A DNA stretch of 64,000 nt from Clavelina lepadiformis. Lineage: Eukaryota > Chordata > Ascidiacea > Aplousobranchia > Clavelinidae. Both the position numbers and the translations under genes were made by a program. The stretch spans positions 15,438,001 through 15,502,000 of the forward strand of contig NC_135242.1 of NCBI RefSeq assembly GCF_947623445.1, given 5' to 3'. This document shows, one piece after another, positions 55,300-64,000 of this stretch. The notes beneath the pieces are model-generated. The model was not told the origin of the DNA. It worked only from the letters and a program-made list of their open reading frames with translations, and made no database searches. How positions within the stretch are numbered: the first letter of the stretch is position 1; each line of letters starts with the position of its first letter.

Positions 55300-57280
55300 A
55301 ATATTTGTAAAAAAAACATCTGAGCCAAGTTAATGTGGTATATCAAATCATCAAATACCAAATAATATATTTCTGACTCGAAGCAAGCTTAAGATGAGTT
55401 TCATAGTAAGCGAAGTCAATGACATCATCATAAAATGAGTTGGCGTCATACTACTGATTAGGAAACCAAGCGCCAAGTCAAATTTAGTCTGGTTGATATT
55501 ATATTTCAAAGAAATTCAGTTTGTAATGAAAATATTGCTTATTTTTGCGCGTTAACTTTGTTGTCACGTCTATACCACAATGTGATTTGCGTCATGTCGA
55601 GTCAAGACTTTCAAAAATGTAACTCAAATCGACTCGTATTTAATCTAATGTGAGATATAATATCACTGAAAAAGAAATATTCAACGAATCGCATGTTTAC
55701 GATATATAGAATTTCAGACTTCACGACCAGAAGAATTGTTATATAATTAAATATAAACACAAACTTATATCTCAAGTCAACCGCAGTCGCTGTATCCATA
55801 CTTTAAAGGTAATGGAAATAAACAACTTACAGAATTCCATCAAGGTTGACATTTTTCTTCAAATGAACTTGATTTGGACAACAATTACAGTATAAATTTT
55901 GCAAACAGCGATTTCTTTTAACAATACAATATTCTAATATATAATGTATTGTTTCACAGTGTAATCAATCGAAGCCTATAGAATACAAAATAAAACAATG
56001 AATTATTAGTATTAGTGAAGTGTAGCACGGTACAAGGGCAAGACATATAGTTCGCTAACCTGAAAACTTTATCTGTTTACACTTTACAACATGGCCAAAA
56101 CACACCTGGCCCAAATTAACATCAAACAAACGTGTTAATTACATTTACTTTAGTTAAACAATATTTTATGCGCAAAAGAAATTAAGTAGCCCTCGTAAAT
56201 ATGATTAGCTGCTGATATAGGCTACAAACATTTCCTTATTAGTAATAATTTTAATGTGCCTTTGCATAAGTATCTCGCAAGCTTAAAAAGTCTGTGCATG
56301 GGCATTGGGCACTTCTGCGCCAAACTGCTTCTTATAAAACAGCATTTGCTAGACTCGTACTTTTGAGAGACGAACGTCAGATTACTTCCTTACGAGTGGA
56401 CTGTTGTCTGCCTTATGACAGTATGACAATTTGTCGATAGTTTTTATACAATCAACCAAATGAAAAATAAAACTAGACAAATAAAGATTTTGAGAAAGTA
56501 TGTCAACCACGAGACAATCAATGAATCGAATTAAAACAAAGCCGGAAAAAAACAAAAGAAATCCAACTGCGTCATTCGACAAATGGTTTCAGTCATTCAA
56601 TCAGACCGACAGATTTAACAAAATTTTCAGGTATATGTTAAAACCTCAACAATAGAAGCAAAGGCTTTATAAAATGTAGGTTAGCAGCTGTAGGATTCGC
56701 AGCTTGACCGTTTATAATTGGGCTGTTAATTGTCTTTTGTGAAAAGCAGGTCATTTTTATTGGTTGTAAACCAGAAGTTTTCAGCTGGGTTTTGGAATGA
56801 TGTTTTCACAAACCATAACAATCAATTCTTTGTAGCATTTGCATTTTAAATAATTCATTTGTAATGGACTGATATTACGTTTCGCTTCGCTTTAACTTAA
56901 AGCGTTTTCGTAATTTTTCCTAGCAGTAACATGATACTCAAATAAGCCGTTTCCATGTCCAGTTTTCTGGCCTACGTTATTAGGCTTAATGTTCCATGTA
57001 TGGAAGTGAAGCAGTTAAAGCCTACTAGTAGTACTAGACCCGAGCTGCGTGGTCACCGGGCCTCCATAAATAGATGGCTCAACGGTATAAGGCATGATTT
57101 TCGAAGCCAAGCTGTAAGACGATTTCAGATCATTAGGCATGTGGGTATTGGCTATTTCCTTGAAATATCCCGTGTGGGTAAACTAAATTAGTTGGCTATG
57201 GTACCGTAACAATTGGCTCATAAATCCTGGTATAGGCTATCGGCAAAGTGGTTACTTAATTAGTAATTGTTGCATTAGCA
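55300..57280. other. Intergenic, upstream of the unidentified gene
   Basis: AT-rich, no supported exon. A CAAGTC/GAGTC-rich patch near 55590-55635 resembles one at 23400-23475 and looks like a degenerate repeat. Confidence 0.35.
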
Positions 57281-57284
57281 ATTG

Positions 57285-58715
57285 TTTTTTGCCCCCACCA
57301 ACCCCATAAAAATTTCAACTGCGACCGCACAATGCCCATGCTGGTTTAATTGCGGGGGCCCGCGAGCACTCAAATATTTTATTTTTCTAACTCCATCCGC
57401 ATCGTTAAATTGTGGCGCGGGTAGAAAAATTAAAAATACGAGTACCAAAACTTTTTGAGTTTTTTGTTTGCGACCGCTTCACACCCGCACTATTGTGGCA
57501 TTTGTAGTGATATACTAAATAAAAAGTTGTGCATATTATTAAGAAAGTTGTACTGTCTTTGGTTAGTCATTTCATTCAAACATTTACTTCTTAAAAACGT
57601 AAACAGTTCCCGGATTTCAAACAATAGATGATTTTGGGAAGTGCTTTTGAAGTACTTGTAGTGCATTTAGAGTGTTACGAATTCTGTTACGTGTTCTTGT
57701 TCACAATATCTCGTGTTGTAAGATTGTTAATGATGATTACAAAAGAGATATTTTGTGACACATTACATGTGACCTTAACGTGTGGTCTACTCGTATAGGC
57801 TATGCTATAGCATAAGGTTTATGGGAAAAAGGAAATAGTTTTGGCCTAATTCTTTTTTTTAAATGCTCTTCTGAAAATTAAGGCTTATGAAAAGGTCTCT
57901 CTGAAAACTGTGTTTGTGGAAATGGTCCATGATTAATTCTTCAATGCAATAATGCAATTACTTCATATTTTTTAAATATAAGAATTCGAACTTTAAATCG
58001 TTACACTATATAGGTCATTTGCGGGTACCCGCGTTTGTAAATGATTCGTTTTTATTTGTTCTGTTTATTGATATTTTTGTTGATCGAAAGAGCTTAATTA
58101 TAAGAGGGGAGTAAAATTGGTTAAAATTGTAAGAACTAGAGCCATGAGATAATGTTTTTCGCAACTGAGATAATAGACGGTTACATACAGTAGTCCTATT
58201 TTGAACAGAAACAATAACTGATAATTGCAGGTCTATATTGAGCGTTGGTAGGCGGTTTTCGATCTGGACATTTTCTTTTGTCTTAAGTTTTTGGTCTTGT
58301 CTAGCAACGGATAAAATAACAGACCTGTCTTTGGTCTATAGATCGCAGGGACATCTTTTTTGATATTCTTTAAGATAAAACGACAAGTCTGTCACTTCGC
58401 ATGGCATGTTCTTTTGTAAGTCGATATCGTTATCTGATAAAATTAGTATTAAACTATACCTGACAAATAATATCCTTCCTACTGTGACTGCAAGCTGTGA
58501 CACAAAGCAAATGGAGGGAAGAACGTTTGACCTTATTTAATTTCTTGGTTTTGTCATTGTGAAGAAAAAAAAATGAACTGATATCATGGTGTTTAACAGA
58601 AATTAATTCAATCACCAAATAGATACAACCCCTAATGATTACAATGCGGACACCTGTCCCGCAAAAGCATTAATTGCCACAACGGGTAGCGGGGATACCC
58701 GTGCAGGGCTCTAAC
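57285..58715. mobile_element. Probable decayed transposon with GC-rich ends
   Basis: A locally GC-rich left part (GCCCCCACCAACCCC, then TTGCGGGGGCCCGCG) and a right part with GCGGGGATACCCGTGCAGGGC stand out from the AT-rich background; GCGGGTACCCGC occurs in the middle near 58020. The right end GCAGGGCTCTAACTAG looks like a transposon end, but no matching left end was found. No open frame. Confidence 0.35.
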
Positions 58716-58959
58716 TAGTACAGTGTATTTTGGAAATGTGTCAGTGTGTGAACGAAAAATAGGAATTTCATAAAAAGCTCGGTATTCCCTTTTATTCATA
58801 TTTTTGGCATATATTAATTCCTCAATTTATTACTGCAAAGTCGTGTAATATCAAACTATAGCCTGCCAATTAGCCCGGGCCTATGACTTTTAATGGGGCC
58901 TTTTCATTTGGAAGTCACATTCATTGTCAAGCCTTCATAAAGGAAGCATGTAGCGATAA

Positions 58960-60720
58960 GAACACAAAAACTGAGAAGTCGGACGTTATACTTGACCGCG
59001 ACTTTCTAAGCCACTTTCTAACTTTGGCGGAACAGAACATCCGTTGCAGCCTGGAGTTCTACAGACATTGCCAAATATTACACCAGTACGCCTATTTGAA
59101 CACAAGTCTGATGATTGTCGACCCATAACAACAAGATCAAGGAAATATTCCAAATAAGATAAAGACTTTTTTTCGGTCCAAATATCTCAGTTGTTAGAAG
59201 ATGATATTATCGAGGCAAGTAATACTCTTTGGCGGAATCAGCTGGTCATCGTCAAAAATGAAAACAACTGAAAGCACATTTGTGTTGACTACAGTAGGAC
59301 AGTCAACAAATTCACTCTTCTGGATGTTTATCCACTTCCTTACATGCAAGGTGTTCTTCAAAACGTTGCTCAATATTACCAATATTCCAGTTCAGACTTA
59401 AAGAGTGCGTATCATCAAGTGTCAACTTTACCAGGGGAAGGATGTATAGGCCTACTGCCTCTGAGGGTAATGATCAACTAGTCGATCCGAGTGGATTTAC
59501 CAATCTCCAACAACTCCGAGCAACTTCATTGAATAGTATTCATGTTGGGTTACTATAAGTAATGGATACCATCTTATTCATCAAACCGTCGAGTTTCCAC
59601 TTAGTCAAAAGGCGTTCGAATCCTTAAACACTCCTAAAAACGACTTGTCTTCTTCCGCATTGCGAGGGATTGGCGAAAAGTTGCCATTCATCGTAGAAAC
59701 TGATGCATCTCGAAGTGCCAAATCTGCTTCATTAAATCAGCGAAATCGTCCTGTCACATTTCTTTCAAGAACGTTAAATAGGAACGAACTTCGACACTGT
59801 AGCGTAGAAAAGGAAGCAACGGCCACTGTGGAAGCCATTATATAAAATTGACACAGTTTCTCAGCGGACGCCATTCCACAGTTATAACGGACCAAAGGTC
59901 AGTTTCGATTATGTATAACTGTAAAAATCACCGAAAAATGAAAAAACGAAAAAGTCATGTGCTGGCGCATGGGCTTTAATTAAATAAATTTAATATTGTG
60001 TATTGTCCCGGGTAGCAAAACTCTGCACTGGATGCATTATTTAAAGCTTTCTATGCGACTTTTCATAAGAACGCTCTTTATAACATCCATACTTCGCTTT
60101 GTCATCCTGGAATAACAAAACTGTATCATATTTTACGTAGCAAGAATTATTTGCCTTATTCCTTAGATAATGTTTGAAGAATAATTGAAAAGTGTAATGT
60201 TTCTGCTAAAGTTAAACCACGTTTCCACAAACCTCGTGTGGCACATGTTATTAAAGCTACTCAATCTTTCGAATGTTTAATTATAAACTTCAAAGGCCCT
60301 ATTCCAACTATGACTAAAATTCGTTATACTGTATATTAACTGTTGTTGATGAATTTTCTCGCTTTCTGTTCGCTTTTCCCTGTGCAACGACCGATGCTAA
60401 CAGTATAATGAATTGTCTGAATCGATAGTTTGCCGTATTTGGTGTGCCAGCTTTTATTCATTTTGATAGAGTTTCTGCATTTTTGTCTCAAGAACTAACC
60501 AATTATTTATTTAGCTTCGGTATTGCATGCAGCAAAACTTTAGTTTACAACCCCCGAGGTAAAGGGCAATGTGAGCGTTACAATAATGTGATTTGGTCAG
60601 CAGTCAAGCTTGCAGTAAAGTTTCGCAACCTAAAACTTTCAGGGTAATTGACTTACCTGACGCACTGCATTCCATTCGCTCTCTCCTCTGCACTGCTACC
60701 AATGAAATACGTCATGACCG
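58960..60720 (+). pseudogene. Ruined Ty3/gypsy retrotransposon pol region
   Basis: Fragments of a gypsy-type polyprotein in correct order but in shifting frames with stops. About 58985: VILDRDFLSHF, like the end of an aspartic protease. About 59180-59420: reverse transcriptase pieces QLLEDDIIEAS, CVDYSRTVNKFTLLDVYPLP, SDLKSAYHQV. About 59640-59840: RNase H pieces FIVETDAS, VTFLSRTLNRNELRH, SVEKEATATVEAI. About 60080-60650: integrase pieces with HPGITKLYHILRSKNY, a CNVSAKVKPR zinc-finger remnant and NPRGKGQCERYN. The catalytic YxDD part of the reverse transcriptase is missing or scrambled. No LTRs were found at its borders. It is a dead copy. Confidence 0.85.
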
Positions 60721-61084
60721 TATATGTTTAATTACGGTGTAACTTTGGTGTGTCCGGTTATACCTTTGCGGTATCCGTTTATACTTTTAAGGTATCTAGT
60801 AAGGTATGTCGTTACTAGTGGTAACGAACGAGATGTTGAAGATTCGAATGAAACAGTAGTTGTTCAACCAACATCAATAATTGCAGATGACTTGAGGAGA
60901 CGAGACGAGACTCGCATTAACACGCAAGACTCCATGCATAATACCATACTTGTCATAGAGTGTATTACCGGTATATATCTTTGATGAAATTGTTACGTTA
61001 TGTTTCAATCCTTTGTGTTTATTTTGGTGATGTTATTCTCTCTCTCTGAAATTTTGTAACCAGAGGAGAAAAATGTGATAATTT

Positions 61085-61366
61085 GTGGCTTTCCTTGACC
61101 AATTACTAATTGCTGCTTGTCCAAGGCAGCTAGTGGTTCTGTGTACTTCACTTTTAGTGCAAAACAATCCGTTTACATTCGGGATGTATAGCATTACAGC
61201 ATACAGTGCATTTAATTACCTTGCTTACTATGGCCAAGTCTTTACTCGTTTATTTATTGCTTTATCGTATTTTTTATCAATTTATTTAAATAGACACTGG
61301 AATTACAAGTTTAAAAAAGCCAATGTTGAAGTTGTCAGTGATTTGGTTCATCACACAAGGCCGTAA
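61085..61366 (+). other. Open frame of unknown meaning next to retroelement remains
   Basis: A 93-codon open frame with hydrophobic stretches (two possible membrane-spanning segments), between the gypsy and Penelope-like fragments. No start context, splice signal or homology that I recognise. It may be chance or part of a transposon. Confidence 0.2.
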
Positions 61367-61439
61367 CCCGATTACTAATATTAGTCTACTTAAGAATTAT
61401 TGGGTAAAAGAAAAAACAGGATTTAGTTTGGCACTCTGA

Positions 61440-61980
61440 AGGTTAACTTTATATTTTTCGACACAAGCTTTCGCAAGGATAAGCTTACTTCTTCAGGTGT
61501 ACTGTGGGTTAAATTTGCCTGGGTTTATTTGTACGTTGGTTGAATTTACCGACCACCCATTTACGGTAATGTGACTCCAGTCATTTCAGAAAATGGAACT
61601 AACTCGAGTCAAGAAAACGAATTGAATAAGGACATAGTTATTCTAAAATCTATAGGCTGATAAAGGGAACCGTAGTTATGGATTTAACAACATATGATAG
61701 AAAAAACGAACAGTTGCTCTCTGACTCAAAAATAAAACAAGATTAAAGAAAAGTCTACTGAAAAAGCATTGAATAAGTTCATTTCCAAGATCTCTGACAA
61801 GGATAACTTATGTACTGCCAAAATTTTGTGTTTACAAAGTACCGATGCTTCTGCCGCTCGCTTGTATGGTCTTCCAAAAATACACAAACATAAACTAACG
61901 TGCAAGAAACGATTGGCAAAAAACTTCACCTGCTACAATGTTTCCTGGGGACGCTCCTGAGCATGGAACAAGTCATTCTC
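61440..61980 (+). pseudogene. Penelope-like or LINE reverse transcriptase fragment
   Basis: A stretch near 61660-61720 reads, across a frame change, like the DKGN-VVMD-YD motif that opens the reverse transcriptase of Penelope-like elements. Then 61769-61900 has LNKFISKISDK, STDASAARLYGLPKIHKHK; the motif RLYGLPKIHK is characteristic. Upstream, TTTCGCAAGGATAAGC with CTTCTTCAGGTG (about 61470-61500) looks like the element's non-coding terminal region. Only a small 5' part of the gene survives. Confidence 0.65.
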
Positions 61981-62516
61981 CATCATATACGTCGCAGTGA
62001 TGCAAAACACAGAGAGAAAAAAGCCACTAAGAGATCAATACACAACTGCTTCATCAGTATTTGTCTAGTTCGTTTATCAGCGTTTGAATTTTGTAAGGGT
62101 TGTCGTTCAGACAAGGAGATGTTATTGATATACGTCTTCTAACCATAAGTTATTGTCTGTGCTTTGGCGCATAGATGATGTAGTCAGTGCAATAAAATCA
62201 ATTCAAGTTAACCACAGTTGTGGTCCTGAAACAGCTTTGCAAGATATGCAAATGGCTTAATATGTTCTTTACTCAAGTAAGTGTTGACTGCATAGCAAGA
62301 CAAACATTATTGGTATTAATGTTTATTGGAATATCTAGGCAGTAAGGCATATTATTTTAGGCAATAAATTCATCTAATTAACAGCATTTAAACTTGACAT
62401 CACACCAAATAGCAAAGTCTCTTGCAACTTGACACTTTACATTTCAATGAGCATTTACCGTAACCAAATGAATCTAAAAATTATCTGATAAACAAGGCAC
62501 ATCACAGTTCCACATT

Positions 62517-62522
62517 TTTATT
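62517..62522 (-). promoter_or_regulatory. Polyadenylation signal of the GST gene
   Basis: AATAAA on the minus strand, about 31 bases after the GST stop codon; close enough to be the real signal. Confidence 0.65.
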
Positions 62523-62552
62523 CGCTAGAAATACAGAATACATATCTTGATT

Positions 62553-63218
62553 TTACTCTGCTTTTCCACCCCAATGCGCCATTTTGTTGTTGATAGGAAA
62601 TTTACGGAAAGCACTAGAGCTGCGATAAGCTGCTATTTTTTCCAGCTTAAAGAATTTTTCCACATATGCTGAAACCTTTTCGTGTTTATTGAGACAGTCT
62701 GGAGACATAAGCCGAATATGATCTAGAATTTCACACAGTGCAAAATCAATATACATGAGATTTTCACCAGCCAGCCATTTTTTATCTGCCAGATAATTGT
62801 CAAATTTTTGCAATTTTAGTGGTAAATCTTTGAAGTAATTGACTTTGTTAGTTTCATAACCAGGTCTGTAGCACATCATCGTAAAATCACGACGAAAATC
62901 TGAAACTACACCTTCCAACATATTGCACCTATCATGTTGCACATCAGCCATAGGAAAAAGATTATTTTTGCGTGCAATATGTTTCATTATGGCAAAACTT
63001 TCGGTTATCCTGGTTTCTCCATCAATGAAATAAGGCAAATTCGGAAAATCCAAGTCCATACTGGATTTCACGTTCGACCAGGAACTGCGATCATAGTCTG
63101 GAGCATCTCCACAGATGTACCTCTTGTCTTCATATTCTTGTCCACAGTATACAAGCATCAGCCGAATAGGTTCAGCAAGACCTCTGATATCCCAGTAGCC
63201 AAGCACAGGTGTAGCCAT
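62553..63218 (-). CDS. Mu-class glutathione S-transferase, intronless
   Basis: Cytosolic enzyme that conjugates glutathione to electrophiles. One open frame of 221 codons covers the whole family length (human mu GSTs are 217-218). The N-terminal thioredoxin-like domain starts MATPVLGYWDIRGLAEPIRL, with the catalytic Tyr at residue 8; GDAPDYDRSSW is the mu loop, DFPNLPYFIDG holds the cis-Pro, and ESFAIMKHIARK contains the Glu-Ser that binds the glutathione gamma-glutamyl group. The helical C-terminal domain has YIDFALCEILDHIR, like the mu-class DF-L-D motif, and ends AHWGGKAE. No disabling mutation. Vertebrate mu genes are spliced into eight exons, so this may be a retrocopy that is still intact, or intron loss. 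A 5' UTR intron cannot be excluded. Confidence 0.94.
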   Translation of the reverse strand: MATPVLGYWDIRGLAEPIRLMLVYCGQEYEDKRYICGDAPDYDRSSWSNVKSSMDLDFPNLPYFIDGETRITESFAIMKHIARKNNLFPMADVQHDRCNMLEGVVSDFRRDFTMMCYRPGYETNKVNYFKDLPLKLQKFDNYLADKKWLAGENLMYIDFALCEILDHIRLMSPDCLNKHEKVSAYVEKFFKLEKIAAYRSSSAFRKFPINNKMAHWGGKAE

Positions 63219-63927
63219 ATTGCATGCAGAGTATGTACTTACTGGTATCTGATAACCTGTTAAAGTATCACATTATTGAATACTGCATTTTAAGCAAATT
63301 CGTAACAGGTCTACTAGTATGCTGTTTTGAGGAAAACACAATTTCTGGTAGCTACTTTTATATATTAATTTGTGCATATATCAGACAGACAAACTATGGC
63401 ATTCAAATTTTATTGCTATTTTCTCACTGGCTTTAGCAATGGGCCACCTGTAGTATACTTAAAAATCATCTAAAATTGAAAGTTTTGTATGAATAATATG
63501 TTGTCCTACTTGCCCATGGTAATGGTATTGTCACTAACACAAATAAACAAAAACAGCAAGGCCTATCTACACAATCAAACTCACACAATTACAGTACCAC
63601 AATTGTCCCCATTCATGGTAGCCTCAGCATCTGATAAAGCTTCCAAAAATGTGCCACAAAAGAAACATGAAAAATGGTGACGCAATGGATTTGCGAGTAA
63701 TGTTCTCCAATTTTAGACCGTTATAAAACAGGTTCATTATTTTTTGTAACTCTCGCTTTATTGCAATAATGCAGCCTACAGCCTATGCTTGATACCCAAA
63801 ACTGTTGCAATGACCCGTATAGGGCATTAATGACGCTTGCTGAGGACTGTTCAATGGTGCTAATAAGCCGTTCCAAACGCAAGCAATACAAAACAAATAA
63901 ATTAGTGTGTCAACCGTAAGTTGCAAA
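63219..63927. other. Intergenic, upstream of the GST gene
   Basis: AT-rich; probably contains the GST promoter. Nothing further recognised. Confidence 0.35.
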
Positions 63928-64000
63928 ATGGCTAACTCAGCAACCGAAGCTCCAGCATTCGTAGCCAAGTTTAGGCCATGCAAAGACTTTCCTCAGTCTA
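63928..64000 (+). CDS. Possible 5' end of a plus-strand gene, cut by window edge
   Basis: An ATG in good context (CAAAATGG) opens 24 codons to the edge: MANSATEAPAFVAKFRPCK and onward. Composition is protein-like, with Ala, Pro and charged residues. If real it is head-to-head with the GST gene. Too short to identify. Confidence 0.3.
   Translation, partial: MANSATEAPAFVAKFRPCKDFPQS

Noticed and set aside
62934..63263. 109-codon plus-strand open frame.
   Set aside because: It is antisense to the well-supported GST gene.

Overview
This is a window of animal nuclear DNA: AT-rich, with spliced genes, many introns of a few hundred bases, and about a third or more of the sequence occupied by decayed transposons. 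No bacterial, organellar or viral gene organisation is present. The protein set (single paraplegin, a pre-duplication FBXO25/32-type gene, one CYRI gene, a mu-class GST) and the dense hAT-type MITEs fit an invertebrate deuterostome; an ascidian tunicate is my best guess, but that is inference and not proven by the sequence.

Recognised genes, left to right. A possible gene start runs off the left edge (1-99, minus). PRIM2, the large subunit of DNA primase, lies on the minus strand (2326-8980, 12 exons found, first exon not found). NSMCE1, the RING-like subunit of the SMC5/6 complex, is a single-exon gene at 13635-14387 (minus). SPG7 (paraplegin, mitochondrial m-AAA protease) is a 15-exon minus-strand gene at 17272-24294 whose model closes in frame at 751 residues. 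FBXO25/32 (atrogin-1 type F-box protein) is a 9-exon plus-strand gene at 29859-32512 (375 residues). It converges on CYRI (FAM49, Rac1-binding regulator of the WAVE complex), an 8-coding-exon minus-strand gene at 35585-42627 (330 residues). An unidentified multi-exon minus-strand gene lies at 53934-55293. An intronless mu-class glutathione S-transferase is at 62553-63218 (minus). These are housekeeping functions (replication, repair, mitochondrial proteostasis, ubiquitin ligation, actin control, detoxification) with no sign that they form one pathway.

Between and inside the genes sit transposon remains: at least five hAT-type MITEs with recognisable inverted ends and 8-bp target duplications, a pogo-like remnant in a CYRI intron, a ruined Ty3/gypsy pol region at about 58960-60720, a Penelope-like reverse transcriptase fragment at about 61440-61980, an LTR-end fragment near 3900, a fold-back element upstream of SPG7, and a dispersed inverted repeat pair whose arms flank SPG7.

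The least explained features are a 78-codon cysteine-rich exon inside SPG7 intron 2, a cluster of three related exon-like repeats at 43.9-46.9 kb, the unidentified gene at 54-55 kb, and a hAT MITE with an internal 116-bp tandem array. I did not find evidence for a wholly new biological system. All exon boundaries were read by eye from splice signals, phase and remembered family homology; no database search was run.
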